Shown piece by piece: positions 1-6,366 of a stretch of 16,419 nt of DNA; within the stretch, counting starts at the first letter, position 1, and each line of letters opens with the position of its first letter. Source of the stretch: Nannocystaceae bacterium (GTDB taxonomy: Bacteria > Myxococcota_A > Polyangia > Nannocystales > Nannocystaceae); contig JAESSZ010001152.1 of assembly GCA_016763875.1 (NCBI GenBank), forward strand, positions 1 through 16,419. Direction: 5' to 3'. Both the position numbers and the translations under genes were made by a program. The notes beneath the pieces are model-generated. The model worked only from the letters and a program-made list of their open reading frames with translations, searched no databases and was not told the DNA's origin.

Positions 1-2
1 AC

Positions 3-269
3 GCGGTACTTGAGACGATAGATCGGGCCGCCATGGCGATGGCGCCGACCTCGGTCCGACCTCAGCCAGCACCCGACAGCGAGGCTGCGTTGGCCATCGC
101 CGGTCGCCTCTCGGACGCCGCAGTTGAGCAAGCGCGGCGCGACGCGTGGCACGGCATTATCACCCCCATGCTGGCCCAGCTTCGCAGCCAGGCGCAGGCC
201 ACGGTAACAGGCAACTACGGCGCCGCTGCTTTTGAACGTGCGATAGCCACAGAAACGGTCCGCTCGTGA
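3..269 (+). CDS. C-terminal fragment of an unrecognised protein (runs off left edge)
   Basis: The frame is open from the first bases of the window to a TGA at 267-269. An ATG lies at 33, but the codons before it are also open, so this is probably the 3' end of a longer gene rather than a 78-residue protein. The visible part is alanine- and glutamine-rich and looks mostly helical (RLSDAAVEQARRDAWHGI, then MLAQLRSQAQATV). No motif is recognisable. It is convergent with the leucine-dehydrogenase-like gene and overlaps its last 55 bases, which is a lot for two real genes. Either the overlap is genuine or this frame is spurious. Codon choice is compatible with coding but not decisive. Confidence 0.4.
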   Translation, partial: AVLETIDRAAMAMAPTSVRPQPAPDSEAALAIAGRLSDAAVEQARRDAWHGIITPMLAQLRSQAQATVTGNYGAAAFERAIATETVRS

Positions 270-1330
270 GCGCCATGCGGACTGGCGAGTATTCCCCGGG
301 CGGTGTCGGCGATCGAGGTCAGTGCTACGGCCTCACTGAGCAAGTCGCCCGCAACTGCCAACGCTAGGGGTTCGGCCAGCGCCGCGAGCAGTTCAGGCAC
401 GACCCGTACTCCGCGTGCTTCCGCGGCGGAGCGCGCAGCATTGTCGACGAACACGCGTGGCGCGAGCCCACAGACGATCTTTGCCCGCAATCGTTCGCTA
501 ACAGCCGAGTCGATAAGTGGCTCATGGCCGCACGGCACGCGCAGATCGACTTCAGCGTCGGCCCACGGGGTCCTGGAGGCCACCGCACCAATCTCAGTCG
601 CCACTGCACTGGCGCGCGCATGATCTTGGTCCCACACCTGGACTTTCACATCGCGCTGCACCAAGAGCCTCGCCGCATCCCGACCAACAGGCCCGCAGTC
701 GACAATCGTCGCCGTGCATTGTGCGTCCAAAGAAAGCAGCGACTGAAGGCAGCGGTCGAGCACCTCACCACGCAGACGCAACAAGTCCTCGGGCGCCGCG
801 GGTGCGACATCAGTGCCAAGGCTTGAGGCTGCGTCCGACAGTCCGAGCCCGGCGACAACTCGGATCTCGGCCTCGGCGAGCCGTTCACGCAGCAACGCCA
901 ACGCGACCTCGTGTTCAAGCGCGGGATCGGCCAGCACAACCGCTGCCGCCCCCGCGTTTTTCAAGCCCAGCACGGCGTTGCGAATCGTTGCGCCACGAGC
1001 GAGGCGGCACGCGTCTTGGAGTGCGACAGCGCCTTGGTCGCTCCGGCAAAATCGCACTTCCCCCATGGCTGGACGTTGCCCGTGGTCAACCACGGCCAAC
1101 ACGCAGACGTTGCCCTTGGGCTCAAGCCAGCGCATCGCCGAAGCGGGCCTGTACTCGGCTAGGACCTCGAGCTCCTGTTCAGAGAACTGCACCCGCCAAA
1201 GGTATCCCGGCCAGCCCCCTTGGGCACGTTCGACTGCGAACAGTGCCGTTCGTTTTGCGACCAGCCTTGATGAGCCCGACGGGTGCATCGTGATCCACTG
1301 ATCGACCCGCAGCTTAGTGTCGAGTCTCAA
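215..1330 (-). CDS. Leucine-dehydrogenase-like protein (Glu/Leu/Phe/Val dehydrogenase family), probably catalytically inactive
   Basis: This 371-residue protein matches the length and layout of leucine dehydrogenase (about 365 aa). Residues 90-135 (MGEVRF...LARGATIRNAVLGL...VVLADP) follow the family's substrate-domain block. Residues 206-236 form a Rossmann unit with the glycine turn CGPVGRDAA and an acidic end to strand 2 (VWDQD). Residues 261-328 (VDLRVPC...LRAKIVCGLA...VVPELLAALAEPLALAVAGDLL) follow the NAD-domain tail. The family residues that do catalysis appear replaced: the TYK lysine by R117, the GGGK lysine by A129, and the AEDVG aspartate by L162. True family enzymes deaminate branched-chain amino acids oxidatively with NAD; this one probably does not. 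The start is TTG at 1328-1330, with AAGG a few bases upstream; an in-frame ATG at 1286-1288 is an alternative. It lies downstream of the split MscS gene on the same strand. Confidence 0.8.
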   Translation of the reverse strand: MRLDTKLRVDQWITMHPSGSSRLVAKRTALFAVERAQGGWPGYLWRVQFSEQELEVLAEYRPASAMRWLEPKGNVCVLAVVDHGQRPAMGEVRFCRSDQGAVALQDACRLARGATIRNAVLGLKNAGAAAVVLADPALEHEVALALLRERLAEAEIRVVAGLGLSDAASSLGTDVAPAAPEDLLRLRGEVLDRCLQSLLSLDAQCTATIVDCGPVGRDAARLLVQRDVKVQVWDQDHARASAVATEIGAVASRTPWADAEVDLRVPCGHEPLIDSAVSERLRAKIVCGLAPRVFVDNAARSAAEARGVRVVPELLAALAEPLALAVAGDLLSEAVALTSIADTARGILASPHGAHERTVSVAIARSKAAAP

Positions 1331-1419
1331 GTGACCTTACATCAAGTTGTCCCGGTCGGGATCAGGTGTGGCTGAGCCCAAAGGCGTCGTGACTGAGCCA
1401 TCGTCCGTGAGGCGCACGG

Positions 1420-2052
1420 CTAGCCGGTGGCCCGGTTGCGGTGCCACACGACCCGTTGTGGGAGAGGAATCTCGATGCCAGCCTCCCCGAATGCCTTCTT
1501 GAGGCGTCGGTACATCTCCCGCTCTAAGCCCCACTGAGCCCCGGCCTGGGTTCTTGCCGCGGAGCGCACCACGACTGCCGAGTCGGCGAGCTGGGTAACG
1601 CCAACGAAAGCCGGCGCCTCCGCGAGCAGGTCCTTGAGCTCGGGATCCACATACATCTCTGCTCCGACTTCGTTGCAGATTCGCTCTACCAAGTCGATGT
1701 TGGCGTCATAGCTCACCCCAACGTGGCAGCGAAAACTTGACCAATCGCGGGTCATATTCTCGACTGTGGAGATGGTCCCATTGGGGATGATCTGCAGCGC
1801 ACCGGTGACGCTGCGCAACCGCGTTGAGCGAATGTTAATTTGCTCAACTTCGCCTTCATGCTCGCCGATTTTCACCCAGTCGCCAACCGCGTACTGGTTC
1901 TCCACGATGACGAAGAAGCCGTTGACGAAATCTCGCACTAGGTTCTGAGAACCGAACGAAAGCGCCAGACCAAATATCGCGACGCTCCCAAGGATTGGCC
2001 TGGTGTCTACGCCGACCACATCACAGGCCAGCAGGATACAGACCCCGAACAC
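1420..2052 (-). CDS. MscS-family mechanosensitive channel, C-terminal part downstream of an in-frame amber stop
   Basis: This carries the end of TM2, the pore helix TM3 and the cytoplasmic beta domain of a MscS channel. The diagnostic run is LALSFGSQNLVRDFVNGFF, then VENQYAVGDWVKIGEHEGEVEQI, then NIRSTRLRSVTGALQIIPNG, then the alpha/beta tail ending IEIPLPQR. The first usable start is GTG at 2050-2052, but that falls inside TM2. The same frame is open for 28 more codons up to the TAG at 2137-2139, and those codons encode a normal MscS TM1-TM2 loop and the start of TM2. This is therefore the second half of one gene, not an independent one. Expressed alone from the GTG it would lack TM1 and part of TM2. 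MscS channels open under membrane tension to release solutes on osmotic downshock. Confidence 0.85.
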   Translation of the reverse strand: MFGVCILLACDVVGVDTRPILGSVAIFGLALSFGSQNLVRDFVNGFFVIVENQYAVGDWVKIGEHEGEVEQINIRSTRLRSVTGALQIIPNGTISTVENMTRDWSSFRCHVGVSYDANIDLVERICNEVGAEMYVDPELKDLLAEAPAFVGVTQLADSAVVVRSAARTQAGAQWGLEREMYRRLKKAFGEAGIEIPLPQRVVWHRNRATG

Positions 2053-2136
2053 AGCTATCTTTCCGATACCTCGGATGACCGCCGCGATCGTGCGAGCACG
2101 CTGCTCACCGGCGCTGACGCTGTCAGGGTCGTCATC

Positions 2137-2139
2137 CTA
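2137..2139 (-). other. In-frame amber codon splitting the MscS gene
   Basis: On the minus strand the codons read GCG GTG TAG GAT GAC GAC. The upstream frame (from 3240) and the downstream frame (to 1420) are identical: 2139 and 2052 differ by 87, a multiple of 3. The 28 codons between the stop and the first downstream start translate to a typical hydrophilic MscS loop (SAGEQRARTIAAVIRG) leading into TM2. One substitution such as CAG or GAG to TAG explains the split. Causes could be a true pseudogene, a sequencing or assembly error, or rarely suppression. Confidence 0.85.
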
Positions 2140-3240
2140 CACCGCCTTGACAACAGTCCGCGTCGCCACACCGACCATTCTCAGCGCAAGCCACCCAAGC
2201 GCGAGGATCAACAACAGCAACCCTGCGACTCGTGGCGCCTGTCGCCGCACGGTCGCCACCAGCGCGTCCAACCATCCGGAGAAAGCCTCGGCCTGTTCTC
2301 TCTCTTGCTCGATCTTGGCACTCTTCCTATCGCGGTAGGCGAACTGCGACTCAGCCAGATTCATATCAAGTTCGAGCGAGCGCTCACGTGCCTCGCCGAG
2401 GTCTCGCTCCTTCTCGATTTTCTTCAGTTTAACGGCAGCAGCCGTAGCGATTGACGCCCACCGACGGGACCAACCACCGTCGGCACTGCGGAGCTGCTGC
2501 TTCGCGATTCGGTCCTCCTGCTGGGCGAGTTCGACGTCGAGGCCCAACACGGGTCGGAGGACCGCACCCGCCTTGACCTGCTGCCTGATCAGTTTCAGCT
2601 CCAAGGAAGCCACCGCACGGCGCTCTTCCTGAAAGGCCTGGCGAAATAGCACGTCGGCGATGTGCGCGGCCCTCTCTTCGAAAGGAGACGCACCCGTGAT
2701 CTGGGCGCGACGGGGGGTATCTTGGCCCGGCGGCGTCGCCGGGAACAGCGCGTTCTCCAGCCGCTCCTCTACTGCGTCGTGCTCCGTTTGGAACGAGATG
2801 AGAAATGCATCCTGGTTCGACGCGTTCGCCTCGGCGAGCGCGGCCCAGTCTCGCGCACAGGATCGCAAGTCGGCGGTTTCTTGATGCTCTGCCGGGTCCG
2901 CCACAGCGATCCTCTCGCCATACAGAGACTCAAGTGCCGCGGCAGCCCGTTGCTGCTGGACCCAGTGTTCTCGCCACTGCCGATTGGAGAGTACTTTTCT
3001 GTTGAGCAGTTTCAAGCGTTCCTGCAGGACCGAGGTCAGAGTGACATCGGCCGCGCTCAAATCCGCGACGGCACCCAGACTCAAGAACTGTGGCTCGGCA
3101 GCCATCGCCTCAAACCAAGCCTTCTCAGCCACCTCGATTCTGTCGACGAGATCCAGAGGCGGAACGGGAGCAGGCGCAGCCTCGGCGGTGCGCGAGAAAA
3201 AGACGACCAGGAGGACGAGCAGCCGACGCAGGAAACGCAT
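2137..3240 (-). CDS. MscS-family mechanosensitive channel, N-terminal part (periplasmic coiled coil plus TM1), truncated by TAG
   Basis: The 367 residues start with a signal peptide (MRFLRRLLVLLVVFFSRTAEA, likely cut before APAP). A long Glu/Gln/Lys/Arg-rich, helical, probably coiled-coil periplasmic region follows to about residue 325. One transmembrane helix (about 338-360, GLLLLILALGWLALRMVGV) comes last, then TRTVVKAV and a TAG. This resembles the large MscK/MscM-like members of the family, in which a periplasmic extension precedes the MscS core. The MscS core continues in the same frame beyond the stop. Start ATG is at 3238-3240, and an in-frame TAG four codons upstream limits extension. 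No strong ribosome site is visible. Ignoring the amber codon, the gene would encode about 606 residues. The upstream LysR gene is on the same strand, 245 nt away. Confidence 0.8.
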   Translation of the reverse strand: MRFLRRLLVLLVVFFSRTAEAAPAPVPPLDLVDRIEVAEKAWFEAMAAEPQFLSLGAVADLSAADVTLTSVLQERLKLLNRKVLSNRQWREHWVQQQRAAAALESLYGERIAVADPAEHQETADLRSCARDWAALAEANASNQDAFLISFQTEHDAVEERLENALFPATPPGQDTPRRAQITGASPFEERAAHIADVLFRQAFQEERRAVASLELKLIRQQVKAGAVLRPVLGLDVELAQQEDRIAKQQLRSADGGWSRRWASIATAAAVKLKKIEKERDLGEARERSLELDMNLAESQFAYRDRKSAKIEQEREQAEAFSGWLDALVATVRRQAPRVAGLLLLILALGWLALRMVGVATRTVVKAV

Positions 3241-3380
3241 GAAGCGGTTCTACACCGCCTTGGTGCGGCAGACGGTCGCTGTGGATTCCGGCAGGCTCAT
3301 CTTGTGGCCGACGACGTCACAGGATTCCGCCCGCCCCTGAACTTACTTTGGGTACCAACGGCATCCCCCTCGACGCAATC

Positions 3381-3402
3381 GTCGACCACCGACTCGGTCG
3401 AC
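3381..3402. promoter_or_regulatory. Inverted repeat in the LysR-MscS intergenic region
   Basis: GTCGACC (3381-3387) and GGTCGAC (3396-3402) form a 7/7 inverted repeat with an 8-nt spacer. It is in the 245-nt gap between the LysR stop and the MscS start. It could be an operator for the MscS gene or a hairpin at the 3' end of the LysR transcript; no T tract follows on either strand. Confidence 0.3.
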
Positions 3403-3405
3403 AGG

Positions 3406-3419
3406 GTACACGCGTGTAC
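3406..3419. promoter_or_regulatory. Perfect 14-bp palindrome GTACACGCGTGTAC
   Basis: The two halves are exact reverse complements with no spacer, and the site sits 4 bases from the inverted repeat at 3381-3402. It lies about 170 bases upstream of the MscS start and 67 bases downstream of the LysR stop. Its size and symmetry suit a dimeric repressor site, but no binding protein can be assigned from the sequence. Confidence 0.35.
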
Positions 3420-3485
3420 GCGGGGCACGCCCACAACGGCCTGCGGGCGATGCGACAGCGCGGTCGAAAACAGGCGACAACACGT

Positions 3486-4463
3486 TCATCCACTGGCAGA
3501 AAATTCGCCGAACGACAGGTTCTCGAACCACTCGACACAGTGGTCGACGAACGCGCGGACCTTGGGGTCCAAGAACTCTTTTTCGGGGTAGACGACCGCG
3601 AACACGCTGTCGTCCCCGACGACGTCCTTGAGCACCGGGACCAATGCACCCGAAGCCAGGTCTGCGCTAGCGAAGGTGGTGGGAACAAGTGCTAGGGCAT
3701 GGCCCGCCAGCGCGGCGCCGACGTGAAGCCTGAGACTGTTGGTTACGATGCGCCCGGAGACGAGCACTTGCCCCCCGTCTCTGAGCGGCCAGTAGCGACT
3801 CGGGGCGCGGCCCCTGGCGAACCTTCGCACGCAGTTGTGGGCGGCGAGGTCGGCCGCGACCCGAGGGACCCCGTGTTGTTGCAGGTAGCCGGGCGCGCCC
3901 ACGACCAGTAGGGGCAACCGACGGAGCACGCGCGCGACGACGCCCCCATCCATATCGGTCCCCGCACGAAGAGCCACGTCGATCCCTTCGGCAGCCATGT
4001 CGACATGGCGCGCGGTCGCAGTGGTCTCGATGTGAACCTCCGGCCACCGAGCGAGGAACGCCAAGACAAGCGAAGCGAACAGACCGCGCTCGTCATCGGG
4101 CGGCGTCGAGATCCGTAGCAGTCCGCGGGGGACGCCATCGAGACGACGAACCGCGCCTAAGGCTGCGACCGATTCCGCCAGGATGTGGCGTGCCCGCGCT
4201 TCGAGTTCGGCCCCCGCCGAGGTCTTAGCGAGGCTGCGCGTGCCTCGGCGAAGCAAGCGCACCCCAAGCCGCTGCTCGAGCGCGGCGATGCGCCGACTCA
4301 ACGAGGCGCGTGGCATCTCTAGCGCCCGGGCCGCTGCCGAGATGCTTCCCGCGTCGAGGACCGCCAAGAACTCCTCAAAGCCCCGTGCGACGCCACCCAG
4401 GGGGATTGAGCTACTTCCGTCGTCTTTGGCCACCTGTGACAGTTTTGAGCATGTCGTACCCAT
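3486..4463 (-). CDS. LysR-family transcriptional regulator
   Basis: A 325-residue protein has the LysR winged helix-turn-helix at about residues 28-85 (FEEFLAVLDAGSISAAARAL, then RASLSRRIAALEQRLGVRLL, then TSAGAELEARAR). A substrate-binding-like effector domain follows (LLRISTPPDDERGLFASLVL, EGIDVALRAG, VGAPGYLQQHG, LALVPTTFAS). The tail resembles the common CrgA/AaeR-type branch of the family. The frame is open to 4571, but the ATG at 4461-4463 is chosen because it gives normal family length and avoids overlapping the divergent gene at 4517. The first 25 residues before the helix-turn-helix are still a little longer than usual. Divergent placement suggests it controls the DoxX-like gene and itself. 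The small-molecule signal is unknown. Confidence 0.88.
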   Translation of the reverse strand: MGTTCSKLSQVAKDDGSSSIPLGGVARGFEEFLAVLDAGSISAAARALEMPRASLSRRIAALEQRLGVRLLRRGTRSLAKTSAGAELEARARHILAESVAALGAVRRLDGVPRGLLRISTPPDDERGLFASLVLAFLARWPEVHIETTATARHVDMAAEGIDVALRAGTDMDGGVVARVLRRLPLLVVGAPGYLQQHGVPRVAADLAAHNCVRRFARGRAPSRYWPLRDGGQVLVSGRIVTNSLRLHVGAALAGHALALVPTTFASADLASGALVPVLKDVVGDDSVFAVVYPEKEFLDPKVRAFVDHCVEWFENLSFGEFSASG

Positions 4464-4469
4464 TTTCAA

Positions 4470-4488
4470 CCACTTGTGTCGCCAGTGG
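4470..4488. promoter_or_regulatory. Dyad in the LysR/DoxX divergent promoter, candidate LysR site
   Basis: CCACT (4470-4474) and AGTGG (4484-4488) form an inverted repeat with a 9-nt spacer, inside the 53-nt gap between the two divergent starts (4463 and 4517). LysR proteins usually bind dyads of this kind in a shared promoter. The spacing does not give a canonical T-N11-A core, so the assignment is tentative. Confidence 0.4.
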
Positions 4489-4516
4489 CTGAATCTACTC
4501 TGTCGGTCAGGTACCA

Positions 4517-4897
4517 ATGAAACCCAGCAAACTACGGTTTTGGATCCCCATGGGCTTGTTCGCGACTGCAATGGCGGCGGGCGGCGTGGGTGATCTTGTG
4601 CATGCGCCCGCCATGGTGGAGTCGATGAGTCACCTGGGTTACCCGCTCAATCTCGCGACCTTGCTCGGGATCTGGAAGCTTCTGGGCGTTGGCGCGCTGC
4701 TACTTCCCGGTCGTGAACGCCTCAAAGAATGGGCGTACGCTGGTTTTGCCTTCGACCTCACGGGCGCCGCGTTCTCGCATGCCGCCGTTGGCCACGGGGT
4801 CGCGGAGATCATGACGCCGCTGGTCCTGCTCGCGCTCGGCGCGGCGACGTGGTCGATGACGTCCGCGCGGCGACGGTTTGCCGTCACGGAAAAGTAG
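4517..4897 (+). CDS. DoxX-like four-helix membrane protein
   Basis: A 126-residue integral membrane protein has four predicted helices: about 7-28 (FWIPMGLFATAMAAGGVGDLV), 44-64 (LATLLGIWKLLGVGALLLPG), 71-92 (WAYAGFAFDLTGAAFSHAAVG) and 97-113 (IMTPLVLLALGAATWSM). The GIWKLLGVGALL and EWAYAGFAFDLTGA segments are typical of the DoxX_2 group, seen next to LysR or TetR regulators in many proteobacteria. Biochemical function in this group is mostly unknown; quinone or thiol-linked redox roles are proposed for some relatives. Start ATG at 4517 follows a GTCAGG sequence at suitable distance. A CAGGC/GCCTG hairpin lies just after the stop (4898-4914) without a T tract. Regulation by the divergent LysR protein is likely. 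Confidence 0.82.
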   Translation: MKPSKLRFWIPMGLFATAMAAGGVGDLVHAPAMVESMSHLGYPLNLATLLGIWKLLGVGALLLPGRERLKEWAYAGFAFDLTGAAFSHAAVGHGVAEIMTPLVLLALGAATWSMTSARRRFAVTEK

Positions 4898-4975
4898 CAG
4901 GCCCACATCGCCTGGCGAGCGTGGTGGCAGCGGTTCAAACCGAGGCCGCGCCGAAGTGCTACCGTCCCCGCCGCG

Positions 4976-5374
4976 ATGCCGGTCGAGGTCAACGAATCGG
5001 CGTGGCCAATCGTCAGCCTACGGATTCAGGGCGCGCTGAGCCGGGAGGAGGAGGCCCACTTCATCGAGACCTCGGTGAGCTTCCCTCTGCGCCGCGAGCG
5101 ATACGTGGCCATCATCCACCTGCTTGAGGCGGCGACGCCAAGCGCAAGGTTCGTGCGGGGCCAGGCGTGCGCCCAGCGTGACAAACGTGCCGAACTTGAG
5201 GAGTTCTGCGCCGGGGTCGTATTCGTGATCGGATCTGCGATGCTCCGAGGAGCGCTCCGCGCGATCCTTCACCTGCAAGGGCTTCCGAGCCCGCACGTCG
5301 TCGTGGATACCGAAGAAGCGGCACAGACATGGGCGCGCGCCCAGATGCAGGCTGATGGGGTTTCGAATCGCTAG
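4976..5374 (+). CDS. Hypothetical protein with a STAS/SpoIIAA-like fold signature
   Basis: This small soluble protein of 132 residues is arranged as strand (WPIVSLRIQGAL), helix, strand (YVAIIHLLEA), a long helix with paired charges (RDKRAELEEFCAGVVFVIG) and a further helix (LRGALRAILHLQGLPSPHVVVDT). This order, especially the sequence from AELEEF to GALRAILHL, resembles small STAS/SpoIIAA-like proteins that are common and unassigned in myxobacteria. Those proteins may bind lipid or a partner protein. The family call is from pattern memory. Start ATG at 4976 has no obvious ribosome site; a TACCGT element about 18 nt upstream could be a -10 box, giving a very short leader. The stop overlaps that of the convergent gene. 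Confidence 0.65.
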   Translation: MPVEVNESAWPIVSLRIQGALSREEEAHFIETSVSFPLRRERYVAIIHLLEAATPSARFVRGQACAQRDKRAELEEFCAGVVFVIGSAMLRGALRAILHLQGLPSPHVVVDTEEAAQTWARAQMQADGVSNR

Positions 5375-6132
5375 CACGTGGCTAAGACGCTGAAGTCAAC
5401 GCACCAGGGATTCGCGACCGCGTCGTCGCTGACCAACGTACGTACAACCGCGGAGGGCAGATCGACCCATGCTTCGCAGCCGTCGAGGACCGCGGCGTCG
5501 CTCGAGGCAATCACGCCCGCGTGCTCTCGCAGTCGTGTGTCGGGGTCGAAGTCGAGCCGAACCTCCCAGCGGGTGGCGCACTTCCGGCTGGTTGTCGCCG
5601 GTTCGATCGTGGATTCGATCGTGGATTCGATCATCGCCTTGAGCCGCCCGCTGTTGGAGACCGGCCGGTCGAGCCACCACTCGACCTCCGCCGGTTCATG
5701 GAGCACGATCTGCGCAATGAGGCGGCGCAACGCTTCGTAGGTCGCATCGACACGACGGTACGATCCATGGACGCTCGCCAGATCTCGCAGCGCTGTGTCT
5801 CGCCCGCGCAGCAGAACCCCACCGCCCAGGGCCGCCTCGACCGAGATCAGGCAGTTGAACCCGTCGATCGCGAGCGATGCCCCGCGCAGTTTGCTCAGCG
5901 GCTGCGCGCGAGCCAGGCGGGCGCCGCGGTGGTCCTCGCTGCACGCGCTCCGGGAAATCGCCGTGCGCTGCCGCTTCTGTAGTCGATGCCTGTCTCCAAC
6001 GAGAGCGCGTGAGGCGTTGTCCGCGTAGCCCCGCTGCAACAGCCACGACAGCTCGGTGCACGCCAGGCGCAATACCGGGACGGCCGTCGCTGCGAACAAC
6101 CTCGCGTCCATCGCGTGGGGACCACGGCCCAT
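5371..6132 (-). CDS. DUF434 / DUF5616 family protein
   Basis: The N-terminal part (LSWLLQRGYADNASRALVGDRHRL) matches the DUF434 opening, a helical Trp-Leu-Leu-x-Arg-Gly-Tyr and VGDR element. The C-terminal part carries the conserved core: LAIDGFNCLISVEAALGG, then RDLASVHGSYRRVDATYEAL, then WWLDRPVSNSGRL, then the end block HAGVIASSDAAVLDG. Acidic residues at strand ends (IDGFN, LDRPVSNSG, SSDAAVLD) recall PIN/NYN-like nuclease folds, an inference for a family without known activity. The start is uncertain: ATG 6130-6132 is used here, ATG 6109-6111 fits the domain border equally well, and TTG at 6172 is possible. A 12-nt tandem repeat encodes IEST-IEST-IEPA in the loop after RLKAM. The stop codon is shared in CTAG with the convergent gene. 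Confidence 0.8.
   Translation of the reverse strand: MGRGPHAMDARLFAATAVPVLRLACTELSWLLQRGYADNASRALVGDRHRLQKRQRTAISRSACSEDHRGARLARAQPLSKLRGASLAIDGFNCLISVEAALGGGVLLRGRDTALRDLASVHGSYRRVDATYEALRRLIAQIVLHEPAEVEWWLDRPVSNSGRLKAMIESTIESTIEPATTSRKCATRWEVRLDFDPDTRLREHAGVIASSDAAVLDGCEAWVDLPSAVVRTLVSDDAVANPWCVDFSVLATC
5600..5635. repeat. 12-nt tandem repeat, three copies, inside the DUF434 gene
   Basis: Units GGTTCGATCGTG, GATTCGATCGTG and GATTCGATCATC lie at 5600-5611, 5612-5623 and 5624-5635. They stay in frame and give the repeated tetrapeptide I-E-S-T in the minus-strand protein. This looks like slippage expansion in a tolerant loop. Confidence 0.85.
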
Positions 6133-6230
6133 CAAGACCAGACTACGCCCAGGCGCCCGCACGCGTCCCGCCAACGCTGTTTCGTCGACTTAGCACCGTG
6201 TGTTGGCTCACCGCGCAACGCGCCGCTGCA

Positions 6231-6276
6231 TGTAACGACGTCCGGCGAGTCCAGACCCGGCGTATTCGCCGTTACA
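6231..6276. promoter_or_regulatory. Widely spaced inverted repeat upstream of the acyl-CoA synthetase
   Basis: TGTAACG (6231-6237) and CGTTACA (6270-6276) are exact complements, 32 nt apart, with further partial symmetry inward (9 of 10 positions). The site lies 90 nt before the synthetase start and about 100 nt before the divergent DUF434 start. It may be a pair of half-operators of a lipid-responsive regulator or chance. The rest of the gap (6133-6366) shows nothing else clear. Confidence 0.25.
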
Positions 6277-6366
6277 CACTGCGACTTCGCTTTTGCGGAC
6301 GCCCGATCTATCGTCGGCCAGATCGACCGCCATTGGCGCTGCGGCCGGCCGGATGACGAAAAAGCG

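Noticed and set aside
517..1293. 258-codon plus-strand frame across the leucine-dehydrogenase-like gene
   Set aside because: Antisense to a gene with clear family homology; its product is Arg/Pro/Ser-rich, typical of a shadow frame in GC-rich DNA.
1337..1534. 65-codon minus-strand frame at the MscS 3' end
   Set aside because: It overlaps the MscS C-terminal domain in another frame and has no recognisable features.
2137..2139. Programmed readthrough or pyrrolysine at the MscS amber codon
   Set aside because: No recoding element or pyrrolysine gene is visible and the loop position has no functional need for it; mutation or sequence error is simpler.
2662..3591. 309-codon plus-strand frame across the MscS N-terminal part and the following gap
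   Set aside because: It covers the antisense of the MscS N-terminal half and extends through the intergenic region into LysR; no family features and Arg-rich composition.
4464..4571. N-terminal extension of the LysR protein to 4571
   Set aside because: It would overlap the divergent DoxX-like gene and add residues that LysR proteins lack.
4898..4914. CAGGC/GCCTG hairpin just after the DoxX-like gene
   Set aside because: Five pairs and no T tract; too weak to call a terminator.
5356..5370. T-loop-like string GGTTTCGAATCG suggesting a tRNA 3' end
   Set aside because: No acceptor stem, anticodon arm or CCA context around it; it is the last codons of the STAS-like gene.
5600..5635. Possible CRISPR-like repeats
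   Set aside because: Units are 12 nt, contiguous without spacers and in frame with a protein; this is a simple tandem repeat.
6115..6366. 84-codon N-terminal extension of the acyl-CoA synthetase
   Set aside because: Composition is unlike the rest, it overlaps the divergent DUF434 start, and family proteins begin near ATG 6367.
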